Part shown: positions 12,036 to 23,985 of the stretch, one piece after another
Layout: the number at the start of each line of letters is the position of its first letter
Position numbering within the stretch: position 1 is the stretch's first letter
Source of the DNA: Prunella strophiata
Taxonomy: Eukaryota; Chordata; Aves; Passeriformes; Prunellidae
Direction of reading: 5' to 3'
DNA length: 64,000 bases
NCBI GenBank assembly: GCA_036583965.1
Contig: JAZBQD010000030.1
Coordinates: 112,435,889 to 112,499,888 of the forward strand
Position numbers and translations under genes: made by a program
The notes under the pieces: model-generated
Databases searched by the model: none
Told to the model about the DNA's origin: nothing
Seen by the model: only the letters and a program-made list of their open reading frames with translations

Positions 12036-12347
12036 ATGAATCACAGAAATAGGGAATTACAGAATCACAGAATGGCTTCAGTTGGAAGGGACATTAAAGA
12101 TCAGCTGGTTTCACCTCCCTGCCATGGGCAGGGACAGCTTCCACTGTGCCAGGCTGCTCCCAGCCCCAGTGTCCAGCCTGGGCAGTCCAGCCAGTGTCCT
12201 TGGGTACTGCCAGGGATCCAGGGGCAGCCACAGCTGCTCTGGGCACCCTGTGCCAGGGCCTGCCCACCCTCATAGTAAAGAATTTCTTCCTAATATTTAA
12301 TCTAATCCTACTCTCTTTCCCTTTCTCTCATCCCCCTGTCCTGTAAA
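12036..12347 (-). mobile_element. CR1 LINE 3' fragment that abuts the 3.3 kb minisatellite
   Basis: Reverse-complement CR1 with tail (GAATTACAGAATCACAGAAT), a GGCTTCAGTTGGAAGGGAC block, GCTCCCAGCCCCAGTGTCC, AAAGAATTTCTTCCTAATA and a final CCCCCTGTCCTGT block. The next expected CR1 bases are replaced by the tandem array at 12348, so the array begins inside or exactly at the broken edge of this element. Confidence 0.9.
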
Positions 12348-15300
12348 TCCCAGCCCCATTGGGGAGGGTCCCAGCCCCATTGGTGAGGGGGTCCCAGCCC
12401 CATTGTGAGGGGGGTCCCAGCCCCATTGGTGAGGGGGTCTCAGCCCCATTGGGGAGGGTCCCAGCCCCATTGGTGAGGGGGTCTCAGCCCCATTGTGGAG
12501 GGGGTCCCAGCCCCATTGGTGAGGGGGTCTCAGCCCCATTGTGGAGGGGGTCCCAGCCCCATTGGGGAGGGTCCCAGCCCCATTGGTGAGGGGGTCCCAG
12601 CCCCATTGGGGAGGGTCCCAGCCCCATTGGTGAGGGGGTCTCAGCCCCATTGGGGAGGGTCCCAGCCCCATTGGTGAGGGGGTCCCAGCCCCATTGGTGA
12701 GGGGGTCTCAGCCCCATTGTGGAGGGGGTCCCAGCCCCATTGGTGAGGGGGTCTCAGCCCCATTGTGGAGGGGGTCCCAGCCCCATTGGTGAGGGGGTCT
12801 CAGCCCCATTGTGGAGGGGGTCCCAGCCCCATTGGTGAGGGGGTCTCAGCCCCATTGTGGAGGGGGTCCCAGCCCCATTGTGGAGGGGGTCCCAGCCCCA
12901 TTGGGGAGGGTCCCAGCCCCATTGGGGAGGGTCCCAGCCCCATTGGTGAGGGGGTCTCAGCCCCATTGTGGAGGGGGTCCCAGCCCCATTGGTGAGGGGG
13001 TCCCAGCCCCATTGGTGAGGGGGTCTCAGCCCCATTGGGGAGGGTCCCAGCCCCATTGGTGAGGGGGTCTCAGCCCCATTGTGGAGGGGGTCCCAGCCCC
13101 ATTGGGGAGGGTCCCAGCCCCATTGGTGAGGGGGTCTCAGCCCCATTGGGGAGGGTCCCAGCCCCATTGGGGAGGGTCCCAGCCCCATTGGTGAGGGGGT
13201 CTCAGCCCCATTGGGGAGGGTCCCAGCCCCATTGGGGAGGGTCCCAGCCCCATTGTGGAGGGGGTCCCAGCCCCATTGGGGAGGGTCCCAGCCCCATTGG
13301 GGAGGGTCCCAGCCCCATTGGGGAGGGTCCCAGCCCCATTGGGGAGGGTCCCAGCCCCATTGGTGAGGGGGTCTCAGCCCCATTGGGGAGGGTCCCAGCC
13401 CCATTGGGGAGGGTCCCAGCCCCATTGTGGAGGGGGTCCCAGCCCCATTGGTGAGGGGGTCTCAGCCCCATTGGGGAGGGTCCCAGCCCCATTGGTGAGG
13501 GGGTCTCAGCCCCATTGTGGAGGGGGTCCCAGCCCCATTGTGGAGGGGGTCCCAGCCCCATTGTGGAGGGGGTCCCAGCCCCATTGGTGAGGGGGTCCCA
13601 GCCCCATTGGTGAGGGGGTCTCAGCCCCATTGGGGAGGGGGTCCCAGCCCCATTGGTGAGGGGGTCTCAGCCCCATTGTGGAGGGGGTCCCAGCCCCATT
13701 GGTGAGGGGGTCCCAGCCCCATTGTGGAGGGGGTCCCAGCCCCATTGGTGAGGGGGTCCCAGCCCCATTGTGGAGGGGGTCCCAGCCCCATTGGTGAGGG
13801 GGTCTCAGCCCCATTGGGGAGGGTCCCAGCCCCATTGGTGAGGGGGTCTCAGCCCCATTGGGGAGGGTCCCAGCCCCATTGGGGAGGGTCCCAGCCCCAT
13901 TGGGGAGGGTCCCAGCCCCATTGGTGAGGGGGTCTCAGCCCCATTGGGGAGGGGTCCCAGCCCCATTGGTGAGGGGGTCTCAGCCCCATTGGGGAGGGTC
14001 CCAGCCCCATTGGGGAGGGTCCCAGCCCCATTGTGGAGGGGGTCCCAGCCCCATTGTGGAGGGGGTCCCAGCCCCATTGGGGAGGGTCCCAGCCCCATTG
14101 GTGAGGGGGTCCCAGCCCCATTGGTGAGGGGGTCCCAGCCCCATTGGTGAGGGGGTCTCAGCCCCATTGGGGAGGGTCCCAGCCCCATTGGTGAGGGGGT
14201 CCCAGCCCCATTGGTGAGGGGGTCTCAGCCCCATTGTGGAGGGGGTCCCAGCCCCATTGTGGAGGGGGTCCCAGCCCCATTGGGGAGGGTCCCAGCCCCA
14301 TTGGTGAGGGGGTCCCAGCCCCATTGTGGAGGGGGTCCCAGCCCCATTGTGGAGGGGGTCCCAGCCCCATTGGTGAGGGGGTCTCAGCCCCATTGGGGAG
14401 GGGTCCCAGCCCCATTGGGGAGGGGTCCCAGCCCCATTGGTGAGGGGGTCCCAGCCCCACAGGGGAGGGAGTCCCAGCCCCACTGGGGAGGGGGTTCCAG
14501 CCCCATTGGGGAGGGGGTCCCAGCCCCATTGGTGAGGGGGTCCCAGCCCCATTGGGGAGGGGGTCCAGCCCCATTGGGGAGGGGGTCCCAGCCCCTCTGG
14601 AGAGGGGGTCCCAGCCCCATTGGTGAGGGGGTCCCAGCCCCATTGGGGAGGGGGTCCCAGCCCCATTGGGGAGGGTCCCAGCCCCATTGGTGAGGGGGTC
14701 TCAGCCCCATTGTGGAGGGGGTCCCAGCCCCATTGGGGAGGGTCCCAGCCCCATTGGGGAGGGGGTCCCAGCCCCATTGGTGAGGGGGCCCCAGCCCCTC
14801 TGGAGAGGGGGTCCTAGCCCCATTGGTGAGGGGGTCCCAGCCCCATTGTGAGGGGGGTCCCAGCCCCATTGGTGAGGGGGTCCCAGCCCCATTGGTGAGG
14901 GGGTCCCAGCCCCATTGGGGAGGGGGTCCCAGCCCCATTGGGGAGGGGGTCCCAGCCCCTCTGGAGAGGGGGTCCCAGCCCTGCTGGTGAGGGGGTCCCA
15001 GCCCTGCTGGTGAGGGGGTCCCAGCCCCATTGGGGAGGGTCCTAGCCCCATTGGTGAGGGGGTCCCAGCCCCATTGGGGAGGGGGTCCCAGCCCCATTGG
15101 GGAGGGGGTCCCAGCCCCACAGGGGAGGGAGTCCCAGCCCCACTGGGGAGGGGGTTCCAGCCCCATTGGGGAGGGTCCCAGCCCCATTGGGGAGGGGGTC
15201 CCAGCCCCACAGGGGAGGGTCCCAGCCCCTCTGGAGAGGGGGTCCCAGCCCTGCTGGTGAGGGGGTCCCAGCCCTGCTGAGGAGGGGGTTCCAGCCCCAT

Positions 15301-15630
15301 TGGGGAGGGTCCCAGCCCCATTGGTGAGGGGGTCTCAGCCCCATTGTGGAGGGGGTCCCAGCCCCATTGGGGAGGATCCCAGCCCCATTGGGGAGGGGGT
15401 CCCAGCCCCATTGTGGAGGGGGTCCCAGCCCCTCTGGAGAGGGGGTCCTAGCCCCATTGGTGAGGGGGTCCCAGCCCCATTGGTGAGGGGGTCCCAGCCC
15501 CATTGGTGAGGGGGTCCCAGCCCCATTGGTGAGGGGGTCCCAGCCCCATTGGTGAGGGGGTCTCAGCCCCATTGGGGAGGGGGTCCTAGCCCCATTGGGG
15601 AGGGGGTCCCAGCCCTATTGGGGAGGGAGT
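12348..15630. repeat. Large GC-rich minisatellite, 21/24 bp units, ~140 copies
   Basis: A 3.3 kb tandem array built on the core CAGCCCCATTGG. Units are 21 bp (core plus GGAGGGTCC) or 24 bp (core plus a GTGAGGGGGTCT, GTGAGGGGGTCC, TGGAGGGGGTCC or GGAGGGGGTCC-type spacer). Variants are interspersed as doublets and short runs, for example four successive GTGAG..TCT plus TGGAG..TCC pairs at about 12700-12870. From about 14440 onward units diverge (CCCCACAGGGG, CCCCTCTGGAG, CCCTGCTGGTG). Unit lengths divisible by three and the lack of stops leave long frames open on both strands; these are not called as genes. Confidence 0.97.
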
Positions 15631-16906
15631 CCTGCTGAACGCACGGCTCAGCTCCCAGCAAACGCTGCCTGCTGCACTTGATGGCTTGCAGATTTCTCTG
15701 AGAGAATATTGTGTAGCTGGCAAAAGAAAACAGAAGAAAGGAAGGAAGCAGCGTGGATTTCAGCCCTTTCACTGTTTGCCTTGTCTTTTCCCAAGCAGGC
15801 AAAGACATCTCGCCGTGCCAAAGACCCGACGCGGCGTAAGGACCAAACATCACTTGGATCACTCGACCACAGAGCAAATTTCAGTGTAGACCTTTGTATT
15901 TCCTCTTCAGTCTTGTGCAGATTGAAGGGCATGAGAGCAGCTGTGTGAAAGCAGGAGCACCCCCCTGCAGAAGCAGATTCCCGTAAAAACCCTCCTGGCG
16001 TGCACCGTCTCCGAGCTGGATTCCTCTGAAGACAAGAAAGGACCATTGCAGTTGCACCCTCTGAGACAAATTAACACAATTCCACCCTGTGCTCGTACAA
16101 GACTCGCAGCTCTGTGATCTGCCAGGGCTGCAGTGCAGTTAACCTCGGGAGCAGGGTTTTATAAAGGTGCTAACTGGTGTTTCACAGTGCCCCTGCGGTG
16201 TTTGGTTTTCATACGAGGCCCTGTTTGGAGGAATGCTGTGTGAGCATTTACTGCAGTTCCAGGGCCTGTTTGATCAGCCAGAATGGCTCCTCTGGGCAGC
16301 ATTTTGGAAAAATAATATTTAAGAATTGCACTTTGTAAAAATTCCGAGGACGTATACCCCGGATTGTGGAACGTCAGCACAATGCTGGCTTGAGAAACAT
16401 TCTTGTCCTCACTTTAAATTGTGACAAAAGAACACAGAAATCAGGAGGAAATCCAACTGCACAACTTAATACAGTGACACTTTTAACAGAGTTCCCACAG
16501 TTTTCTATGTTCCATGAAACTAGGATTTTGAGGTGGGCTGGTTTTATTTTGTTTAACCCAAAGACACCTTCCTTCCAGAATTAAATGTATCAGGCTTTTA
16601 TAAGTGGCCACTGCCAGGGAGAAATTGTGTGCTCCTGCAGGGTATATCCATATAGAGATTTTGGAAAGGATTCATGAAAAAGACCCTGTTTGTGTTGAGC
16701 TCCCAGCCTGCCTCACAGCTCAGTGCTGTCACCTCTCATGGGGGATGCACAAATGGAATCCTGCAGGAGTCTGGGCAGTTTGGATCATGTCCCATAGCAT
16801 TTCAGAAGTCCCCACTTTCTTTTCTTTGGCTGTGGAGTTGCCACAATGCAGGGAGAAAGGAGAAACTGAGTGTGTCCATAGCTCCCAACAGCATTCAGTG
16901 AAGATC
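15631..16906. other. Unique sequence after the minisatellite
   Basis: Single-copy sequence of balanced composition. No repeat family or gene recognised. Confidence 0.45.
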
Positions 16907-16976
16907 TTAAAGGTTTGGGGTTTTCCCCCTCAGGTTTTAAAGGTTTAGGGTTTTCCCCCTCATGTTTTAAAGGTCT
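16907..16976. repeat. 30 bp tandem duplication, ~2.3 copies
   Basis: Units start at TTAAAGGTTT (16907 and 16937) and a partial third at TTAAAGGTCT (16967). Each full unit carries a GGGTTTTCCCC block. The first copy, GGGGTTTTCC, fits the loose GGGRNNYYCC NF-kappaB pattern by eye. Confidence 0.85.
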
Positions 16977-19900
16977 GCCTTTGGTGTCCTGGCTGTATTC
17001 CAGTTTGTGTGATCTTTCCTCCTGACCTACAGCTCTTCTTCAGTTTCAGCTAAATAAGCTATTCCTCATTTTCTGTCTGTTTACCTTTGCTGCATCCTGT
17101 TAGGGACTCCATCTGTGAGGTGTGGAGCCCTCCTGGGATATCCCAAATGCAAAAAACAAAAGGTAGCAAAAGCCTCTGATTCCAGTAAACCTTAACAAAA
17201 ATTTTCCTTGTTTTGGTGCTGGGACAAAAATTTGAGTAGGGGTGTCCTCTGCTTACTGTGAACCTGTGCTCCTCTGGGCTGATGGGAAATTTTATCCCAA
17301 ATTGCAGAGGTGGCATCAGTAAAAAGAGGATTTTCTTATGAGAAATTTTGGTGGCAACAGCCTGCAAAGAGTTAAGCGGGGTTTTCTGTCATTCCAAAAT
17401 TGCCAGTGACCTCAGGCACTGACCTTTCCTTGGACTTTGCTGGTAGCAGGCAGCTTTCCCAGCCAAGGGGATTTAGGTGCTGAGCCTGCTGCTGCTCCCC
17501 CTTTGGCTGATGATCTGCTCCCTCACTCTGGTGGGCTCCGTGCCACGAGCAGTGTGGATCCCTCTGCTCTGGGCTGTCACTCTTTGGCCTTTGCAAAGGC
17601 CACTGCTCCTTCCTAACCCTCAGGTCTCCTGAACAAGCCTTTAGGTGGAGATTAAACCAGTTTTCCTGCTGAAATACTCACCACTTTTCCCTCCTGCCTC
17701 ATGCTTGAAGTGCTGTATAGTCCTATTCTGTCATTTTTTTTGTTTGTTTAATTGGGTTTGTATCATTTTTTGTCCTCCAGCCTGCAGTTATGTCTGTGTC
17801 AGCACCTTGTTAGCAGAGAGGATTCAGTTGCCCAAAACATCCTCACTGGCCAGGAGTTCCATTTAAGCTCAGCCCAGGCTTGAGATCATCTGGATTCAAG
17901 AACTTCCTTGTTCTTCAGATGGGTTTCCCCCAGAAGATGTTGGGCCTCTTACCATTAAATGCATCTCAGATTTTGGGAAAGTCTTCATACAGGAGCTATT
18001 TCTTTTAAGACCTCCAGGATTTCCTTCAGGTGCTAACTTCAGATCCAGGGTCCTGCAGTCTGTAGGCACAATTCCAGGGAATCACTGATCTCCAGTGCAG
18101 GACAGATCCCTGTTTGCTTCTGTCACAGGTGTTGGAGACACCTCCTGGAAGAGGTGACCCTGAGGATGTGACCTGAAAGCAACAAGGATGATAATTAAGC
18201 TTCATATCAAAAAAAAAAACCCCAGCTTTGTTATCTCTTGAAGTCACCATAAATTGCAAACATCTCTCAGAGAAGAATAATCTGTTTCACATTGAGGTAC
18301 AAATCTCCTGGAATGATCTGTAGGAAAGGGAACCAATGGAAAAAACATTCTGGATAAAATACATGGTTGAATATCTAAGGTGACTTCATCCTCTGATCCC
18401 TAAAATAAAAATAAATGAGCCCTAACCAGTAAAAGCCACACGACCTGTGATTCCCACAGGGAGAGAAATATGGGACAACTTCTACTTTAGATTTGTTACT
18501 CAGGGCTGAAAATGTTCAGGAGCCATGGTGAGATTTCTGAGCTACTTCAGAGATGTGAGAGCAACGTGCTCTAAATGTGTTCATCATCAAGAGATTGAAG
18601 CAATTCTATTATCGAGTAAAATATTTATTAATAAATACATTAATTGCAGTAATATTTGTCTAAAATCTCACAAAAGATCTGGTTTAAGATGCTCATTTTA
18701 GGGTTAACAGGAGGAACACATCGAAAGACATGCTGGCAGATCTCAAAGAATACAGAACCTTTTGTTTTTTATTACATTGCATAATAATTGAATCTCATCC
18801 AGATCAGTAATAGATGTGCTTGATAACAATTTTTAAAAAATTCTAAAAAATGAGTAGGGCAAGTACTTAACCCACCATCACAATGAACATCATTGCTCTT
18901 ATTGGCAGTGATAAGACATAAGAGATGAAATAGAAAATTTCCTGCCCCTTCTCCCAAACCTTTAATGAGATTTCTCTAAGCCAAACTCACTAAAGTGTGC
19001 TTTCACGAATGGAGACAAAAATTTTGTGGGTGGGGACACCAAATTCAAAAGAAAATCCCCTTTCTTGTGTCAAGGATGTCATAGTAAAGAGCAATACCTG
19101 TGATAATGTGACCTTGTAGCTTCATTTCTGATCCAGAAAAGCTTCATCAAGGCCTTTTGGCACCTAAACCCTGTTGAAACAATTTCAAGTTAGGCATGTA
19201 AATATTTGGAATGGTCAGGGCCCAAATTTACGTTTGTTTGCAACTCTGATGTCTTCTGCATTTATACAAAATCTGTGAGTACAAAATTCAGTCTTTGCAA
19301 GTGAGGAGTGGCTGGTAAGGAATGGCCCAATGCAGTGAGGGTGAGACACCTGAGTGAACAGAAAGCTGACACTGATATTAAGATTGTCTAATCATCAGTC
19401 TCATCTCTTGCCACCAGACACAGCTGCAGACAAAGCAATTTTCCACATTTGCTCCTAAGAATTCCAAATTTATTAATAATTTCTAGATGGTAACGCAGTA
19501 AACACTTACTAGAGACCAGGAATCTTGAAAGCAACTTGTAAGAAGAATTTCCCTCTGTCAAAATCTTGTCCCAGCTGACCCTGACCTAGGAAATGCCCAA
19601 ATCTGGAGGGTCTGTTCTCAGTTTTTAGCCCCTTCTGCTAAGCAGACACCCATGGGTTGGACGATATTTTTGGAAGAGACGCTGTTTAAAGCTGGCTGCA
19701 GCAAGAAATTAAACAAATAACTCTGATAATGGGAATAACCTCCCAAGACAGTGTATTTTGTGGTGACCAGAACACTTAGAATAATTTACTATTGCATGAA
19801 GTGATGCAGCTGGTAAAATATTCCACTCTTGCACATGGAGAGAGAGGGATGGCTGCAGGAAGCAGCTCTAGAAAGCCATTTGCGTTCCCCTGTGGCTTGT

Positions 19901-21304
19901 TTTGCTAAATCAGTTGCAGCAAAAGGAGCCGCTCCAAATGGTGCATTTTTCCCTGTCTTGGTTTGTTTTGTACTTGTTCAATAAAAAGGATTCCAGAAAA
20001 CACAGGGTTGTATAATTTTTAATAAGGTTTGTTAAAAATAGCGTGGCTGTGGCGAGAGGAATGACCAGAGGAAGCGATTTGTTTCCTGCCATCATCCCTC
20101 CCCCCTTCAGCGGCGAGCACAAAATATTCACTTGATTTAAAATTCATCACAAGCAGCCAGAGGGTAGCAGGGCTACCACAACCCTCATAAATTACACCCA
20201 AGGCTGACCCTTCTGGAAGAGGAGGCCTTGCTGTGCTGAAGGACTCTCAGAGTTTGGTGCTGCTGCCTCCGACCGCAGCGGGACACAAAATACACCGCGG
20301 GGAAATACCCAGAGGAGCAGAGGCCAGGCTGGGTCTGTCCATCCATCCACTGCAAACCTCTGCAGAGGCTTAACCTGGGAAGGAAGCCCTTGCCCACAAT
20401 GGTTCCTGCTTGTTCTGAAGGGGAACAGCCTTAATGTGGTCGAGGCTCCCACTTGTACCCACATCCCAGCTCTTCCATGGCAAACCTGGCTCCCTGGAGG
20501 GTCTGGCAGAGTCTCCATCCTTCCCTCCTGCAGGAGAGCTGCTCCTGGCCAGAGCAGAATGGTTTCCAGCTCAAATTCTGCCCCATCTACTTCTTGTGTG
20601 ACTGATATTTCTCATGCAGGACTCCAGCAGGCCCAGGCTGTGCAAACAGCAAAGCACCTTTTTTTCCTTTTCCAGCCGAAAAGGGAGAATCCGAGGAAGG
20701 TCCTGCAGAGCATGGTGATGAAATAATCAGCACAACAACCCATATTCCAGCTGGGAGTAGCTGGATTAGTGCAGTTCTTCCCCCTGGCCTGGGGAAGCTT
20801 AGTCCCATATCCAGAAAAGATCATTTTTTTTCTTCTGAAAGACTTTTCTGCAGGTCACTTTTGCCAGATAGCTTGGCCAGTTGCTCCGTGCTTAGTCCGT
20901 TTTAACAATAACAACAGCAACAAAACTTTACAAGATGTTCTTTCCTCTTTGTCTGGAAGGATTAACAGTTCAGCCAAGGTCTGACTGGCCACTGGCTCCA
21001 GCAGGGAAGGACTCAAAGGCACTCTGAGGGAGTAGTCACATGGAGAGCCTGGCTACCAGAGAGGGCTTTGGGGATTGTTTTTTATTCTGTGCTCACCCAG
21101 ACTGGCACTAAGGGCAGGATTGGGCACTTCTGCTCTTGGAGGAGTTTGCTCTGATCAGTTTTCTAGGAAAAGTGAAGTCTGGGAGGCAGATGGACATATC
21201 GATGTTTCCCCCTGGAAAATCCACTTCCATGGGTCTTGTTAGCAGGATTGAAATGGCAAATCTTTGGAAATAGCTTGGAAAACTGTTTTCTCCCTTGGAG
21301 CAGT
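16977..21304. other. Unique intergenic sequence
   Basis: About 4.3 kb with no recognisable gene, CR1 or LTR. Short frames lack any domain. The 19.9-20.2 kb part has the mixed, non-repetitive look of a possible conserved noncoding element, but I cannot test conservation. Confidence 0.45.
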
Positions 21305-21402
21305 CACAGAATCACAAAATCACAAAATCACAGAACCACAGAGTCACAGAGTGTTTAGAGTTGAAGGAACCTCTGAAGATGATCTAGTCCAAGCCCTATT
21401 TG
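21305..21402 (-). mobile_element. CR1 LINE 3' stub with expanded tail repeat
   Basis: Five or so degenerate copies of a CACAGAATCA-type tail unit (21305-21350) precede GAGTTGAAGGAACCTCTGAA and GATGATCTAGTCCAAGCCC. Only the extreme 3' end of CR1 remains. Confidence 0.85.
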
Positions 21403-22640
21403 TATCCTGTGTTTGAGCATTTGTGTTTAAGCTAAAAAGAAGAGCAGATGACATCCAAACAGATGGAAACAAAAGCATAAGTCCATCAAACTTATCTCTG
21501 GATTCTTTTAACCCATCACTGGCAGGAGCATGGCAGGAGTGGGGCAGAACAGGAGCCACCAGCCCTGAGCCACGAGGTCAGGAGGAGGTGATGACAGGAG
21601 AGCTCCATGCTCAAACAACACAATAAATGAGATTATTTTTTCCCCTCTCCTTTGTCCACGAGAAAGGAGAAACTTCTCTTTTAAACATTTCCTAGGCAGG
21701 ATATAAACACACAACCTCAGGGCCATAGGTGCTGCAAATACCCAGGCATCTGCTTGTCTTTGCTCCCATGGGATGTTCCCATTGGAGGTCTAAACCCCAC
21801 AGCATTTGCTCCAGCACCCAAGCAGATGAGCCTGTGGATCAACCCAAACTTCCAAGGAAAGCTGGTTGAGCTGGTTCATGAGGAATCAGGATTAGGCCCT
21901 CATTCCTCCTGCTTACATGCTGGATTTTCACCTTTCATGCTCCTGCAGCACAACCGCCTGCTAAATTTAGAAAGCCTTTTTTAGCAGTTGTTTTATGAAC
22001 ACACACACACACACACACAAAATAATTACATTGTAAAAAAAACACCAAAAAAAAAAAAAACCTGCAGGCTTTAGAAATGCCATTTGTGAGGCGTTCCAAG
22101 TATGCACAACTGGCTCAGTTACTGGCTCGCAGTTGCCATCTGAACATCTATTTTTCCAAGCATTTAAGAAAAGTGATGTGTACATTTTTCATGTGTAATT
22201 AGGCAGCGTAATGTGATCTCTTTCTGCAGTCAAGCTGCCATGTGCTGTAGCCTCACTGAATAGCTTCCAGATTTCAACCCAATCTCTTCTGTCTAGACTC
22301 TACGTTGCTATTTTTTTTTCCCTCTTTTTTTTTTTTTTTTTTTTTTTTTTCCCTCTTGCCTAGCTTAGAGCAGACTCCAATATAAAATGCCAAAACCAGA
22401 AGGTTTTGTCCCTCTTTCTCATAAAGACGTGGGACAGATCTGGGAGGCCCTGCTGAGAGCTGAGTCCCAGACTTTTTCATAAGACATGTGTCGTCTGAAT
22501 CTGACATTAAAGATTGTGCAGGCATTTCAACAGGTCATGCACACACAGGGGGAAGAAAAAAATGCCCAAAAATATGGTTTTCATTAAGAAAGTGAGTATT
22601 TTTAGAGAGGTGTGGTTCAGTTCAGATGAAAAGGGAAGAA
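21403..22640. other. Unique sequence with simple repeats
   Basis: Contains an (AC)n microsatellite at 21999-22019 (about ten units) and a T-rich run at 22311-22350. No gene recognised. Confidence 0.6.
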
Positions 22641-22881
22641 AGAAAAATGAAAGCGGCGCAAGAGATCCCCAACTGCAACATTATTTATATTGCTGTTGAA
22701 ATGCAGTGTGTTCTCTTTATAAAGCTGCTTTTGGGAGAGAAATAATAGAGACCCTGCCAGAACCAGGTGCATATCATGGAGTTTGTTTATAATCCAAGTT
22801 AAAGGAGAGCAGATTTATACCAGAAAGAACTCTCCGAGGGGACTTTGGAGTTTAAGTGTCCTGTCTTAATCTATACATTAC
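22641..22881. promoter_or_regulatory. Possible conserved noncoding segment
   Basis: Non-repetitive sequence with AT-rich motif-like words (ATTATTTATATTGCTG, CTTTATAAAGCTGC) next to the exon candidate below. This is judged only from its look; no conservation evidence is available here. Confidence 0.15.
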
Positions 22882-23033
22882 CTCCTCAACAAAGCAGTTG
22901 TCTTGAAGCAAAACATAAAATACAGTTTCAATGAATTCACAGATAATTCCAGGGAATTTTATCTGGTGTGATATAGTTTCAGACTGCTTATTCTGTTCCC
23001 AGCTTTTTATTTGACTCTTAAGTTGTTTTATTT
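22882..23033 (-). other. Weak candidate internal exon, function unknown
   Basis: On the minus strand a 152 bp open segment is bounded by a pyrimidine-rich acceptor (ATTCTCTTGACGCAG) and a consensus-like donor (GAG/GTAATG). It would encode 50 whole codons after two leading bases, starting IKQLKSQIKSWEQNKQSE, which has coiled-coil-like spacing, and ending DNCFVEE in phase 0. The frame stays open past both boundaries. I do not recognise the protein, and I found no neighbouring exons. A chance AT-rich frame with fortuitous splice-like words is at least as likely. Confidence 0.15.
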
Positions 23034-23704
23034 CTGCGTCAAGAGAATGAAAAAGATCAGAGAGGGCTCGTTTCCACAGAAAGATGCTTTTGTGCAATAT
23101 AAGCAAGAAAAAAAAAAAAAGTAAGGCTTTCCCAGGCTTGCAATTCCACCACCTTGTCCTGGGATTTGCTGCAGTTTGCACACACTTTTTCTACAGAAAA
23201 AGCTCTTGTTTTAGTCCAGAAACAGCTGTGCAAATTTCCCTCCACTTTTCTTTTTTCGTTCTTTTTTCTAAATCTTATCTTTTCATCTCTCCTGTTGTAA
23301 CACCACACTTTATGTTTTCCTTTTGCTCTCCAGAAAATGGCTATTGTCCCATTGAGAACATGTCCTTCTGCCTGCTTTTGTGTGAATGGCAGATTGGTTG
23401 GAAAAACAGGAACACTTTCACTCTTTTCTGAAGGGAAGCATGCAGTGCTTGCTAAAAATTCCCATGCTTCTGCAGAACCAACTGTTCTTTCCATTAAAAA
23501 AAACATCCACCTACTTGAGCAAACTTTTCAATACATTAGCCCATTTTTTCATTATGGCAAACGTGGAAATGGTTGAAATGTTTGAAATAATGGTGCAAAT
23601 ATTTTCTCAAATTTGAAAAAGGGAAACTAAACCAAAAAGCTGCCTGATCAAAATGGGGCTCTCCTTGAAATTCCAAATGATGTCAGCAGACAGTGCAATA
23701 ATTT
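23034..23704. other. Unique intergenic sequence
   Basis: AT-rich single-copy sequence with an A-rich run near 23108-23120. No gene recognised. Confidence 0.45.
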
Positions 23705-23830
23705 GATCACAGAATCACAGAAGGGTTTGGGTTGGAAGGGACTTTAAAGATCATCTTGTTCCAAGTCCCCTGCTATGGGCGGGGACACCTTCCACTATCC
23801 CAGGTTGCTCAGAGCCCCACTCAGCCTTCT
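23705..23830 (-). mobile_element. CR1 LINE 3' fragment
   Basis: Tail ATCACAGAATCACAGAAG, GGTTTGGGTTGGAAGGGAC, a GCGGGGACACCTTCCACT block and AGGTTGCTCAGAGCCCCAC. It breaks off after about 125 bp. Confidence 0.9.
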
Positions 23831-23985
23831 CTTGGTTATTGTGAAATACTTGTAATTACATTTTAAGTAAAATTTAAAGTATTTTTTTTTTTTTTGCATT
23901 TAAGTAAATTTAAAAAAACAAAAAAATCATCCTGATATCCTGATATCTAAACTGATCACAGGAAGTGGTTTTCCTCCTTCTGCTT

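Noticed and set aside
12754..13425. 223-codon repeat frame as a collagen- or proline-rich protein gene
   Set aside because: Frames are open in several phases and on both strands only because unit lengths are 21/24 bp without stops; no start context, splice sites or promoter.
12348..15630. CRISPR array (regular short repeats)
   Set aside because: There are no unique spacers; units are contiguous, and the genome is avian.
21999..22019. (AC)n microsatellite as a regulatory Z-DNA element
   Set aside because: Only about ten units; ordinary microsatellite with no supporting context.
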